Assembly: GCF_954871325.1 (NCBI RefSeq) | Contig: NC_088777.1 | Coordinates: 43,315,366 to 43,379,365, forward strand | Source of the DNA: Gordionus sp. m RMFG-2023 | Taxonomy: Eukaryota > Nematomorpha > Gordioida > Chordodea > Parachordodidae | DNA length: 64,000 nucleotides | Direction: 5' to 3' | Part shown: positions 24,533 through 35,224 of the stretch, one piece after another | Layout: each line of letters starts with the position of its first letter | Numbering within the stretch: the first letter of the stretch is position 1 | Translations under genes and position numbers: made by a program | The notes under the pieces: model-generated | Told to the model about the DNA's origin: nothing | Database searches by the model: none | The model's input: only the letters and a program-made list of their open reading frames with translations

Positions 24533-25524
24533 ATATTGAGTCGCGAACATGCATGTCCTTTCACTCGATGTGCCCATATTCAAATATCCCTGTGCTTTTT
24601 TCCTTTTCCCTCGAGTTTCTAAAAATAAACTTTATATTCTCTAATTTGTTTTAAGTTAACTGCTCGAGACAATCTACATGGTGTTCGAATTCCTTATTCA
24701 ATAGGGATTAATCCATAAGTATTTTTTTATTTTTATAAATATTTTTTTATAATAATTTTTTTTATATATTTAATAATCGTTAGGGTTTAATTTATATGAA
24801 ATTTCATTTTTAAATGTACAAAAACATTTATTATTTTTTGTAATCGCTTTATACTTTTTATTTATAATATATAAAAGCCATCTCTTGATTCCACTTGATA
24901 TAAAATGTCGATGAAAAGTTCAAAAACTGAAAATAACATCGCTAGCAACGCAATTTCTTATTTACATATGCTAATAATTAATAATTAATTAATGTATCAA
25001 AAAATTTTTACATTTATCATGTTTTCATCCTTTAACGATTATACTGGGGAATTTTGTTATATTATATTTAATATTATTCTAAATCAAATTTAATCATATT
25101 ATATTATGCATTATTATATTTCAACTTTGAATTATGCAAAATAAAAATTATTGTAATTATACATAATTTAAAATAATTTTTTGGGAAATATTGTTAAAGT
25201 ATGGAACCCCGCAAATTTGTTTTAGCATTCTACAAACTAATTGGCAGTGGCGCAAGCAAGAGTAGTTAAAACTCTGGAAAATGTGATTAGGTAAAATTTT
25301 TATTTTCTAATACAAGTTTAATTCGATATCTGGAAGATAATTTGCTTTCATCTATTTTAAATTAGTAAATCTCCCTCCAATTTTCTAATTCCAGAGAAAA
25401 ATCTAAAAGAAACTTTTTATTTAAAAACGTGCGTGGAAAAAATCTTAAAAATATACGAATAACAATATTTTGTCACATAAATAATTTTTTTAATAAATTA
25501 TATTTTTAATAATTAAAAACGGGA
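24533..25524. other. No recognisable gene
   Basis: AT-rich spacer between two transposons; nothing supported on either strand. Confidence 0.45.
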
Positions 25525-25532
25525 CTCTACAT

Positions 25533-27058
25533 CAGGGATGTGAACCCGAACCCGCACCCTGAACCCTCCTGGATTCTCGTATTTTGGCTGAACCCGAACT
25601 CGGACCCTTTTAATAGTGGAGGGCCCAAGGTTCTAGGTGTCATAAAAATTTTTAAAAATATAAATATTTTTTTAAAAAATAATGTAAATTTTTTTAAATT
25701 TTATAAACTTTTTTTGTGTAATCAACCCCAATAACCAAGGTAAATAAGAAGGAAGGTGCATCAAAATGATATAGGAGTATAGCATATTGGGGCGTATCAC
25801 TCCTCGCTATAATAATTTGAAGTGTATATTACATCACCCCTCTTTTTATTTTATCTTCGCGTTTTTCTTTCAATTTTCTTCCTGGACTTACATTTTATTT
25901 AGAGATTGATATCATAATGTTTCAGTGTAATAATATTTTATTATGTAAATTAATATGCCATGTTATAGAAATACATTGATTATTTTGAAAGTGAATTATT
26001 TTGTAGTACAAGTAATAATATTTTAATTTAAATGTTAATGCACATTGGTCCTTAATTTGTATGATGCTAGAACGATTATTAAGTTTGAAAGATTTCTGTA
26101 ATAATTTTATTATAGGAGCAAGTGAAATCATTTTATCGGAAGATGATTGGTGCCAAATAAATGACCTTACTAGTGTATTAGTTACTTTAAAGATAACAAT
26201 ATTAAGATTACAATCAGAACAATTATGTTTATTTGATTTTAAGGCATATGGATTAGATGCCGATTAGAAAAATTTACAGTTCTTTTTATACGAAATATTA
26301 GAAAACATGAAAATTCGAGAGCAACGATATTTGCAAAATAGTGTTGTATACGCTTCTATATGACACTCGATATCAAGTTTATTGAGTATTTAGCAAAAAC
26401 AAATGGCTAAAGACCATTTTTAAGGATTTATGGCATAAGCAAAACTCCTTTATTTACAATATATTGAAGGCTACTACAATACTATTGGTCTTAGTGATAA
26501 TAATAATAATGATAGCAACATTGATGATCTTGAAATTTTACTTTTAGAGAGAAAAAAGAATCCTATTAACATTAGATAGAAAGTAGGATCAAAAAACTAT
26601 TGCATCTTTAATAGCAGTTAAGAGAATAAATAAGGATATAAATATTTTAAAATTCTGGAAAGAAACTTCAATATATCCAGAATTATATATCTTATCTAGA
26701 ATCTTCATGGCTGTACCGGCGGCACAAGTAAAATAATTTTATAAAGATAACTATGTATTTTAGGTAAGGGTAGAACGTGAATTTTCATTTTTGAAATATA
26801 TATTGTCTACTTTATGTGGAAATCTCAAGGATGATATTTTAGAAGATATTATGATTGTGCGAAAATAAAACATTTAAAATATAAATTATTTCATTTTTAA
26901 ATTTTTTTGTAAATTATGAATATGTAAAGAAGTATAATAATAAATGAATAAAAAGAAAATCTTATTTTGAGTCATTATTTTTATGTTCCCTGAACCCGGA
27001 ATTCTATTCCTGTATCCGGACCTGGACCATTTTTTTTGTCGAAGGGTTCACATCCATG
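25533..27058 (+). mobile_element. hAT transposon, 1.5 kb, decayed
   Basis: Perfect 8-bp target duplications CTCTACAT flank it (25525-25532 and 27059-27066). The termini CAGGGATGTGAACCC and GGGTTCACATCCATG are near-perfect inverted repeats with the hAT-type CAG start. Subterminal repeats GAACCCGAACCCG occur at both ends. Fragments of a hAT transposase lie between. Its length is well below a complete hAT and the frames are broken, so it is inactive. Confidence 0.9.
26040..26880 (+). pseudogene. hAT transposase fragments
   Basis: 26061-26267 encodes ERLLSLKDFCNNFI and LSEDDWCQINDLTSVLVTLK, the LxxxDWxxLxxLxxVLxPLK region before the hAT dimerisation domain. 26640-26870 in broken frames encodes ILKFWKETSIYPELYILSRI, MAVPAAQV and EREFSFLKYILSTL, equivalent to the hATC pattern WW....YP.L..lAR..L..PasS...ER.FS. 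Upstream BED finger and catalytic parts are absent. Several frame breaks; pseudogene of the enclosing element. Confidence 0.75.
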
Positions 27059-27091
27059 CTCTACATTCCAGATTTATTTTATATAATATAT

Positions 27092-27480
27092 AGGGGAGAC
27101 CGGGGACAGTTTGTCCATAAAATATTGAAGTGACAAAGCAATTTCTAAAATGTATTAGCGTAATTATATTCTTTACATATATCTCTACGGTAAAGAAAAA
27201 AATATTTAGTTTTTAATTAATGCTTAATTTAAAAAAATGAAAATTTAAGTTTTATGAAAACACCCGGGGTACCTATTATCCTTTCACGTTACGTGTCATA
27301 GCTGTTTTTTATTTTTTTATTTTTAGATTTTTCAAATTTTTTTATATAAAAGTGTTGATTCTAAGTAAATAAATAAAAATAAATTGTCAAAGGGTTCATC
27401 TATATCATATATATCACCAGGAATAGTGTTGTTAATTTGCTTGGTCGTAAAATATACGACCCAAATTTGTGCTAATACTT
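27092..27480 (+). repeat. Transposon-end-like segment beginning GGGGAGACCGGGGA
   Basis: GGGGAGACCGGGGACAGT at 27092 follows a TATATA run. A related inverted tip (ATCCCCGGTCTCTCCTACA) is at 40574-40594 and a weaker one at 57060-57095. Farther in, a CCCGGGGTACCTATTAT block also has an inverted relative near 40205. Part of an inverted, diverged pair of segments with 39840-40600. Confidence 0.5.
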
Positions 27481-27483
27481 GCT

Positions 27484-27896
27484 ATGAGCACGAACCCCGA
27501 GCACAGACCCGGGGTTTGTGCTCGGGGTTCAGACCCGGGATCTGTGCTCGGGGTTCAGACCCGGGGTAAGTGCTCGGGGTTCAGACCCGGGGTTTGTGCT
27601 CGGGGTTCAGACCCGGGGTTTGTGCTCGGGGTTCAGACCCGGGATCTGTGCTCGGGGTTCAGACCCGGGGTAAGTGCTCGGGGTTCAGACCCGGGATCTG
27701 TGCTCGGGGTTCAGACCCGGGATCTGTGCTCGGGGTTCAGACCCGGGGTAAGTGCTCGGGGTTGGATCTGTGCTCGGGGTTCAGACCCGGGGTTTGTGCT
27801 CGGGGTTCAGACCCAGGGTAAGTGCTCGGGGTTCAGACCCGGGATCTGTGCTCGGGGTTCAGACCCGGGGTTTGTGCTCGGGGTTCAGACCCGAGG
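27484..27896 (+). repeat. 26-bp GC-rich minisatellite, about 15 copies
   Basis: The unit is TGCTCGGGGTTCAGACCCGG plus a six-base variable end, in three versions: GATCTG, GTAAG-type and GTTTG-type. One unit is truncated near 27763. The sequence contains the palindrome-like block GAGCACAGACCCGGGG..TGTGCTC. Frames stay open through the array only because of its composition. Two or three units occur inverted at 39915-39990 within a hAT remnant, so the array is probably an expanded subterminal repeat. Confidence 0.95.
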
Positions 27897-28024
27897 ATTT
27901 TTTAATTATTATATAGTCCTGCTCCTGCAAAAGCTAGTTAGCTTCGGGATAAAAAAATTTATCTCGGGTCATTTAATTATAATTCCATATATTTTATAAT
28001 TCCCCATTATTGGTCTTAATAAAT
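27897..28024 (+). other. hAT-linked flank shared with 39840-39915
   Basis: The sequence GATTTTTTAATTATTATATAG, TCCTGCTCCTGCAAAAGC and TAGTTAGCTTCGG directly after the minisatellite is nearly identical, inverted, to 39860-39915, where it leads into a hAT transposase remnant. On this side the coding part is absent. Confidence 0.6.
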
Positions 28025-28370
28025 TAGTCAGAGACCTGCTGGTCCGGCTCAGCCCGACCTGAGTACACTGGCCCCTATTTTAATTTTTTTAAATTAACCC
28101 AGGCCGGGCCTGAAAATTTATTTTAAAAATAATCCGACGCGGACCGTATATTTTAAAACCAAATATTTTAAATCGCCATTATTAGCTATATAAATCTAAT
28201 ATAAGTATATTATTTTTAAAAAAATCTGGGCCTGGTCTGAAAATATATTTTTTAAAATAGAGTCAGGCCTGAAAATTTATTTTAAAAAGGCTGAGACGGG
28301 ACGGGCCTTTTCGAAAAAAAATTTGAGAAAAAATCCAGGCCGGGCTGTGCAAATGGCACCTCTGCAGGTC
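28025..28370 (-). mobile_element. GC-rich transposon end (CTGCAGAGGTGCCATTTGCA family)
   Basis: Repeated CAGGCCGGGCCTGAAAATTT blocks end in GGGCTGTGCAAATGGCACC then TCTGCAG, the inverse of the end at 18072. The other side begins CAGAGACCTGCTGGTCCGG. No convincing target duplication. Likely a non-autonomous hAT-like copy or end fragment. Confidence 0.6.
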
Positions 28371-28705
28371 TATGAAATTAGTGCCGGAAGTTTTTAAAAA
28401 GTAATGTTTCTGGCCAGCGGCCCAGAGGGCCTAATATCATATTATCTAGCTGTCATAAGTTTTTAAAACGTTTTTAATAAGCTTTGGCTTATACTTATTA
28501 AATTTAGAATATTTAAAACAATAAAATATTGCCTTTTTTCCTAATAATAAATTTCAGTATTGTAAACAAAACGATTGCCTAAATATATTTAAATATTGTT
28601 TATTTTCATTAAATAAAATCGCAAAAAAAAATTTTTTGTTTATTTATTTTAAAAAAATATGGGAAAATTTTTTTGGTTAGGGTACCTTTTCAGGGGCAAT
28701 TATTT

Positions 28706-29745
28706 AGGTCCGTGAAGTTGGCCGAACAATTGGAAGCACTAACGATGAATTATATATCATTTTTTAGTGCTTCGTTAGTGCTTGTTAGTGCTTGTTAGTG
28801 CTTCAATCCGTTTAGTAGTCGAATTTAAGGAAAAAAAGTTATAAGCAAAAATAAAAATTTGTGCCAACTTCACGTTTAAAAGTCGATTGGAAGCACTAAC
28901 GATGAAATATATATCATTCTTTAGTGCTTCGTAAGTAGAGGTTAGGCTTCAATCCGGATAGTAGCCGAATTTATAGGAAAAAAGTTATTCGCGAAAAAAA
29001 TAAAAATAAACAAATATTGGCGTCGTGCCAAAACAAAAACTATAGGAGTACTAAACATCCGGTTTTCGCCATTATTTAGTGCTTAATTAGTGTATTTAAA
29101 TTCCGTTATTAATTTACTTAACTGTCATATGGAAAAATTGTAAAATGCTAAAGAAATTTTTAGAGGTCAAATTTCGGCTGGAAAATTATGAAAGCACTAA
29201 CGATGAAACTTATATTCTTTAGTGCTTCGTTAGTAGAGGTTAGTGCTTCAATCAGTTTTGTAGCCGAATTCAAGAATAAAAAGTTATTTGCGAAAAAAAG
29301 AAATAATGGCGACGTGCCAAAACAAAAACTATAATAGTACTAAACATCCGGTTTTTGCCATTATTTAGTGTTTAATTAGTATTTTTAAATTCTGTAATTT
29401 ATTTTGTTAACCGTCATATGAAAATATTGTAACACGCAAAAGAAATTTTTAGAGGTCAAATTTCGGCTAGAAAATTATGAAAGCACTAACGATGAAACAT
29501 ATATCATTCTTTAGTGCTTCGTTAGTAGAGGTTAGTGCTTCAATCAGTTCCGTAGCCGAATTTAAGAATAAAAAGTTATTCACGAAAAAATCAAAAATAA
29601 ACAAATAATGGCGACGTGCCAAAACAAAAACTATAGGAGTACTAAACATCCGGTTTTCGCCATTATTTAGTGCTTAATTAGTGTATTTAATATCCGTTTA
29701 ATTTTGTTAACCGTTATATGAAAAAATTGTAAAACGCTAAAGAAA
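28706..29745 (+). repeat. Left foldback arm
   Basis: A shorter terminal unit is followed by about three ~290-bp units. Each contains GGAAGCACTAACGATGAA, TTTAGTGCTTCGTTAGTAGA, GGTTAGTGCTTCAATC, a GGCGACGTGCCAAAACAAAA stretch, AACATCCGGTTTTCGCCATT, ATTTAGTGCTTAATTAGT and AGGTCAAATTTCGGC. The core carries many TTAGTGCTT/AAGCACTAA pairs and so can fold on itself. Confidence 0.9.
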
Positions 29746-30347
29746 AAACCTTTATGGCATAGTTATAAATAATATTTAATTTTTTAATACATATAATGCA
29801 ATATAATTTTATTTGAATTGTATATGATAATTTTCAATTCACTTAAAATATCAAATAAATAATATATATGTTTTTAGGATTGAAGAATGTTTTTATCTTG
29901 GGAGGAGCTTATCAAATCAAATGATTTTACACGACCCCTAAATAAATTATGGCATTTGTGACTGTTGCAGTTTTACTTTACAAAAAAATGCATTGACACA
30001 TTTCGAGGCAATACATTTCGAGGCAATGTGATTTAACTGGACATTTAAATTGCACGAGATGTGGACGGAAAGGCCATTTAGTAACAAATTGTAGAAGTTT
30101 CGCAGATAATAGTTTAATATGTTTAAAATGTGGACTAAAAGGACATGTTCAGGAAACATGTAACAGATGACTATATAAAAGAGAGAATAAGTATATAAAT
30201 TATAATAGTAATAGTATATCTGATTTTTATAATTTTAATTGTAAATTAGGAATAAATGATAATAATATAAATGATTTAGAATATTCGAATAAATATAAGA
30301 TAAATGATAAAAAAAATTTCGAAACAGAAAACATATGCAAGATTGAA

Positions 30348-33300
30348 TTGGAAAATATTATAAGGAAAAATAGATGTCCTAGGATTAAAATAAATATAGG
30401 TGAAATGGAAATTAGCTTTTTATTAGATACAGGAGCCGAGATTAGTTTAATGAGTGTAAAAGAATTTAATAAATATTTTTCAAAAGATAGATTCATCACA
30501 AAGAAAATAAAAGTGAGACAGATAGATGGGAGCATGATTAAAATTCTTGGTTTTTATATAATAAAATTGATAGATATAAAGAAGGAAATAAAGTTATGGA
30601 TAACGACACTAAATATGGAACCAATTTTAGGTTGGAATGACATTAAGAAGATAGGACCTGATTATAAGTGGTGGTCTTTATTCAAAAATATACAAGAGAA
30701 CAACAAAATAACTAAAGAGATAATAAGAAGTGAGGTTAAAGAGAAGACTGAGTTACCTTGTTTAAGAGTCAATCAAGAGATAGTTCTCGATGAACTTAAA
30801 AATCGAACACCAGAATTTTTGATTAAATATAGAAGCAACTTAGAAGAAAATAAGAAAACAAGAGATACAAAGACAATAGAGGTAAATTCAGTCGAAATTA
30901 AACAAGAAATTAATAATATGGTAGATCAGAATGTTGTTGAAGATATTTTTGACAAAGAAATAAAGATTATTTTGAATAGGTATAAGGAAGTCTTTAAAGA
31001 AGAATTAGGTACTCTGAAAAATTTTGAAGTAGATATACGATTAGAAGAAAATTATAGGCCTAAGTTTTGCGGCATAAGAAGATTACCGTTTTCTTGGATA
31101 GAAGAGATAGATAAAGAATTAGATAAATGGTTAAAAGACGGAATAATAAAACCAATAGTGCATAGTGAATGGGCAACACCGTTAGTGCCCATAAGGAAAC
31201 CAGATAACAGTTTAAGATTGTGTATAGACTATAGAGTAACAGTTAATAAGTGCGTAATAAATGAAAAGTATCCACTACCTAGAATAGAACAACTGCTAGC
31301 GAATTTAAGAGGAGACACCCTGTTTTCAAAGATTGATTTTTCGAATGCGTATTTACAAATTAAGGTGAGTGAAAAGACAAGTAAGATACTAACGATTACA
31401 ACTCATAGAGGTTTGTTTGCATTCTGTCGATTACCTTTTGGTTTGAAAATATCAGCGCCAATATTTGAAAGAACGATGACGGCGTTATTTCAAGGAATAA
31501 AAGGAATAATGTATTATTTAGATGATGTTTTGATATCTGGTAGAACAGAAGAAGAACACAATTCGAGATTAGTTAATGTGTTAAATATTATATTAAAAAA
31601 TGGTTTAAAAGCTAATTTGAAGAAGAGCGTTTTTGGAGTAAAAGAAATAAAGTATTTAGGACATGTTATAAAGGGAAATGAGATTACGCCAATTGGAAAG
31701 AATATAGATAAGATCATGAATATGAGAGCCCCGAATAATAAAGCGGAGGTACAAGCGTTTTTAGGAGCAACAAATTATTATCATCGGTTTGTTCAAAATT
31801 TTGCAGAAATTGCTACACCGTTGTATGATTTATTAAAGAAAAATAAAAAATTTGAATGGGGAGAAGCACAGGAGAAAAGTTTCGAAAAGTTGAAAATAAA
31901 GATGGTAGAGAAGCCTATTTTAAGTTGTTTTAATGAGAAATTAAATATTATTTTAGCAGTAGATGCTTCTAATGAAGGTATAGGAGGAGTTTTGTTGCAG
32001 ATGATAGATAATGTGGAGAAACCTGTTTTATTTTTATCGAGACGATTTAATAGCACTGAGAAAAATTACTCAACGATAGAAAGAGAGGCTCTAGCAGTGA
32101 AATTCGGGCTTACGAAATGTAAGGAATATCTGATAGGAAAAAGGTTTTTATTGTATACGGACCATAAGCCGTTGGTAGATTTATTTAAAAAAGAGAATAA
32201 GGAACTTATGATTTCACCCAGGTTGCAAAAATGGCTAATTTTAGTTGGTAATTTCGATTTTGAAATAAAATTCAGAGAAGGTAAACAAAATTGCTTACCG
32301 GACATTTTATCAAGATTGTTTAATAAAGACATTGAAGACAAAGAACCAATAATCAATAGTTTAGAATATATAGAAGAGGAAGAAAATTTAAATGGTAATA
32401 TTATAAGAGCGGTGAGAATAGATACAAGAGAAAAACCTATAACACTTGATATAGTAGATAAGATATCCCAAAAAGATGAAGAATTAATAAGAATTAAAGC
32501 TTGTTTAAAAGGAGATATAGAATGGAAAAATGAAGATAAAGCGTTTAAAAAAGTTAAGAGGGAATTAAATATAGAAGACAATTGTTTATTGAGAGGATAT
32601 AGATTAGTGATACCTAATGAATTAAGAAATGAAACCTTAAATGTAATACATTCAGGTCATCAAGGCATAGAAAGAATGAAAAATAAAGCAAGAGAATATA
32701 TGTGGTGGCCTAAGATGAATAAGGAAATAGAAGAGTTAACAAGGAGCTGTGAAACCTGTAACATGTGGGCTAATGTTCCAGCAAAGAATAAGGAAGATAA
32801 ATGGCCAAAGACAGATATTCCATGCGAAAGAATACACGTAGATTTTTTAGAATATGAGAAGAAAAGATTTTTTATCATGGTAGATGCAGGTTCAAAATGG
32901 ATAGATTGTCAGCAAGTTTCAGGTTTATCAACAAGAGTAGCTTTAGACAAGATAAAGGATTTTGTAGGCAAATATGGTTTGATGAAAACGATAGTATCAG
33001 ATGGAGGTCCAGCGTTTAAAGGTAGAGCATTTGATAAATTTTGTGATAGGTGGAATATTAGACATTTATTATCACCACCTTATTACCCAAGAAGCAATGG
33101 ACAAGCTGAACGAATGGTAGCTTTAGTAAAGAGTTGGTTGAAAAAGGCAAAATATGGAGAAGGGCAATGGTGGTTATCATTGTTAGCATACAACAGTACG
33201 GAAACAGCAAAGGGAAAGTCACCAGCTGAAATATTTTTAGGAAGAAAGACGAGATCAGAATTAGATTTTTTAAAGGAAAAAGTGATAAGGAGAGAACAAC

Positions 33301-33488
33301 CAGAGAGTGAAAGATTTCCAGTAGGAAGTTTGGTGTGGGTATTGTTGTTTGATGGGCCTATTAAATGGGGGAAGGGGGTAATAAGCAAAAATATAGGAAA
33401 GAAAAAAGTAGAAGTAAAGATTGAAGGACAAGAAGGAACCTTTACAAGGCACCTGAAGCAAGTAAGGTGTAGAAGCTTAAGGCCTTAG
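30348..33488 (+). CDS. Ty3/gypsy Pol region of the fossil (protease, RT, RNase H, integrase)
   Basis: One long frame of about 1046 codons in the usual Ty3/gypsy order. It has an aspartic protease (about residues 20-110), reverse transcriptase (about 225-420) with the family YLDD box, RNase H of the connection-adjacent gypsy type (about 510-630), an integrase zinc-binding region (about 770-815), then the DDE integrase core (about 830-1000) and a short C-terminal chromatin/nucleic-acid-binding tail. Order RT-RNase H-integrase separates it from Ty1/copia. In living relatives such a polyprotein copies the element RNA and inserts the DNA. It lies in the centre of the foldback element. The start codon chosen is only the first Met; Gag-Pol junctions in this family often use frameshift or read-through. 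Confidence 0.9.
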   Translation: MENIIRKNRCPRIKINIGEMEISFLLDTGAEISLMSVKEFNKYFSKDRFITKKIKVRQIDGSMIKILGFYIIKLIDIKKEIKLWITTLNMEPILGWNDIKKIGPDYKWWSLFKNIQENNKITKEIIRSEVKEKTELPCLRVNQEIVLDELKNRTPEFLIKYRSNLEENKKTRDTKTIEVNSVEIKQEINNMVDQNVVEDIFDKEIKIILNRYKEVFKEELGTLKNFEVDIRLEENYRPKFCGIRRLPFSWIEEIDKELDKWLKDGIIKPIVHSEWATPLVPIRKPDNSLRLCIDYRVTVNKCVINEKYPLPRIEQLLANLRGDTLFSKIDFSNAYLQIKVSEKTSKILTITTHRGLFAFCRLPFGLKISAPIFERTMTALFQGIKGIMYYLDDVLISGRTEEEHNSRLVNVLNIILKNGLKANLKKSVFGVKEIKYLGHVIKGNEITPIGKNIDKIMNMRAPNNKAEVQAFLGATNYYHRFVQNFAEIATPLYDLLKKNKKFEWGEAQEKSFEKLKIKMVEKPILSCFNEKLNIILAVDASNEGIGGVLLQMIDNVEKPVLFLSRRFNSTEKNYSTIEREALAVKFGLTKCKEYLIGKRFLLYTDHKPLVDLFKKENKELMISPRLQKWLILVGNFDFEIKFREGKQNCLPDILSRLFNKDIEDKEPIINSLEYIEEEENLNGNIIRAVRIDTREKPITLDIVDKISQKDEELIRIKACLKGDIEWKNEDKAFKKVKRELNIEDNCLLRGYRLVIPNELRNETLNVIHSGHQGIERMKNKAREYMWWPKMNKEIEELTRSCETCNMWANVPAKNKEDKWPKTDIPCERIHVDFLEYEKKRFFIMVDAGSKWIDCQQVSGLSTRVALDKIKDFVGKYGLMKTIVSDGGPAFKGRAFDKFCDRWNIRHLLSPPYYPRSNGQAERMVALVKSWLKKAKYGEGQWWLSLLAYNSTETAKGKSPAEIFLGRKTRSELDFLKEKVIRREQPESERFPVGSLVWVLLFDGPIKWGKGVISKNIGKKKVEVKIEGQEGTFTRHLKQVRCRSLRP

Positions 33489-33494
33489 AGAGAA

Positions 33495-33640
33495 ATGAGA
33501 ATTATACGAAGAATTAGAAAGGAATAAATTGATGATAGACATAGTAGGAGAATCATAATTTAGAAAGGAATAAATTGATGATAGACATAGTAGAAGAATC
33601 ATAATTGGGAAAGGAATAACGTGATGATAGATATAGTAGG
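33495..33640 (+). repeat. Three ~57-bp tandem units after the Pol region
   Basis: The unit AAAGGAATAAATTGATGATA / GACATAGTAGGAGAATCATAA occurs about three times with few mismatches, directly downstream of the Pol frame of the fossil. No coding meaning is apparent. Confidence 0.85.
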
Positions 33641-33764
33641 AGAATCATACGTTGTAGAAAATAAAAGAGATGTTAGACTTAATTAGGAGAGTTATATTTT
33701 ATAAAGAGTTAGAGAAGAAAGTCGAAGAATATATATAAATATGTGTATAAAGTATTTGATTTAG

Positions 33765-34091
33765 ATGGCCTCCTATGTTAGAGTGGGTAACAAAATAATG
33801 AAAATAGAGATCCGAGAGGTTGACGGTTCAGAAGAGTCCAACAGATGGGTAGAAGCTGCTAGGAACGAAGCAAAACAAAGATATGGAGATTGGCTACAAG
33901 AGACGCCAACGAGAGGGGTTCACAGGATAGCACCGTACAACACAAGAAGGAGAGTGGAATGTTGGGCTTGTGGGGGAGGACACAAGTTACGATATTGTCC
34001 CAGTATAGAGTTGACAATGAATAGTAATGCGAATGCACCAGGGAGGAACAGGGTAACCGCGGCAAACTCGATGGAGTTAAGGGAGAATTAA
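33765..34091 (+). CDS. Zinc-knuckle frame downstream of Pol (fossil element)
   Basis: A 108-codon frame between Pol and the polypurine tract. It is basic, with one CX2CX3HX4C knuckle-like motif at about residues 72-83, one residue shorter than the retroviral CX2CX4HX4C spacing. Its upstream half has no recognised domain. A separate nucleic-acid-binding frame after Pol is unusual for Ty3/gypsy. It may be a lineage-specific accessory frame or displaced Gag-related sequence. Confidence 0.5.
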   Translation: MASYVRVGNKIMKIEIREVDGSEESNRWVEAARNEAKQRYGDWLQETPTRGVHRIAPYNTRRRVECWACGGGHKLRYCPSIELTMNSNANAPGRNRVTAANSMELREN

Positions 34092-34710
34092 AGGGGGGAG
34101 ATGTAGTATTATGTAAATTTAAGATGGTACGAAATTTAACATTTTTATAATTTTGTTATTATGTATATTTAACATTGTACGAAATTTAAGATTTTTATAT
34201 TTGAATAATAATAGTTTAATATTTATATGTTTATATTTCGAAAATTGGTAATAATTGTACTAGATTTAAGATTTACATATTTGAATAATGAGATTTTAAT
34301 TTTATATATTTGATTCTTCGAAAATTGTTTAATTTTTTATATATATATATATACATTGTTAATTCAAAAAAAAAACAGTTTTTGGATATATTTAATTCTT
34401 CGAAAATTATTTTATTTTTTATTAATCGACGATATTTTGATTATTAATTTGGATTTGATAGAAGTTTAATAAAGAGTAAAAGTAGTGAATTAGTATTAGA
34501 AATTATTAATAATTATATATTTATTTATTTATTATTAGTTCCATAGTTATTCAGTCTCTCCCACTAGCCTCAGCAACAAATATCAATCCCATACTTGGTA
34601 CAGTGACAACAGAAATTGTGAATTGATAATTATCCTATACAATTCAAATAAAATTATATTGCATTATATGTATTAAAAAATTAAATATTATTTATAGCTA
34701 TGCCATAAAG

Positions 34711-35224
34711 ATTTTTAAACTATATTCCTATTATATTCGTATTTGTTTATATTTGTTATATAGAATGTTTTATTGATTATAAGCTTATTTTCGCTAATTG
34801 CTGCTTTATTCGTTGAAAATTATATCATACATTTTTTATAATTTTTTCCTTCTTTATTCTTCCATCAATATTTTAGTTATAATATTCGAATAAAAATATA
34901 ACTCTCTTATTCTACAATCTATTTATATTATCGAGTAACAGTTTTCCAATAAAAAGATATAAAGCTTGAGGATTATATTTTCGACCTCTAAGTGGAGTTG
35001 GACTTGCATTTTTATTAATAACTTCTTTAGTTGTTTTGATAATTTCTAGAGAAGAGTTTGAATACAATTATTCATATCTATCTATAGAAACATAATCAAT
35101 TTGATTTCTTAAGATTCTAAAGAGGTATGAGAAAATTTGAATTATTGATATGCTATAATGAATCAGGTTAACTATCAGAATTTCTGCATAATTATATTGA
35201 TAATAATGAGATCTAAATGTATAA
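34711..35224. other. Unique segment of the foldback element, no gene
   Basis: AT-rich, without a left-side counterpart or a supported ORF. Confidence 0.4.

Larger units (their letters stand above)
29900..34612 (+). mobile_element. Ty3/gypsy LTR retrotransposon fossil (incomplete)
   Basis: Parts, in order: Gag-type double zinc knuckle (about 30025-30170), a long Pol region (30348-33488), a further zinc-knuckle frame (33765-34091), a polypurine tract (about 34090-34101) and a likely 3' LTR (34102 to about 34612, starting TG and ending CA). A matching 5' LTR and most of a Gag region are not recognisable, so the element as a whole is incomplete and broken by at least one large loss, although the Pol part reads openly. 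Without paired LTRs its age cannot be dated from LTR divergence; the open Pol frame suggests it is not very ancient. Confidence 0.85.
29750..34710. repeat. ~93-bp inverted pair inside the foldback element
   Basis: 29750-29842 (TTTATGGCATAGTTATAAAT ... AATTTTCAATTCAC) is repeated inverted at 34617-34710 with a few mismatches. The pair brackets the gypsy fossil. It could be the inner part of the foldback arms, or the ends of another small element that once carried the insertion. Sequence between 34711 and 35224 has no counterpart on the left. Confidence 0.8.

Noticed and set aside
27384-27999. Open frames encoding repeated CARGSDPG / VLGVQTRG peptides
   Set aside because: All three frames stay open through the 26-bp minisatellite; no start, splice or domain evidence.
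31514-33461. Minus-strand open frames under the Pol region
   Set aside because: Antisense shadows of a long plus-strand frame with clear domains.
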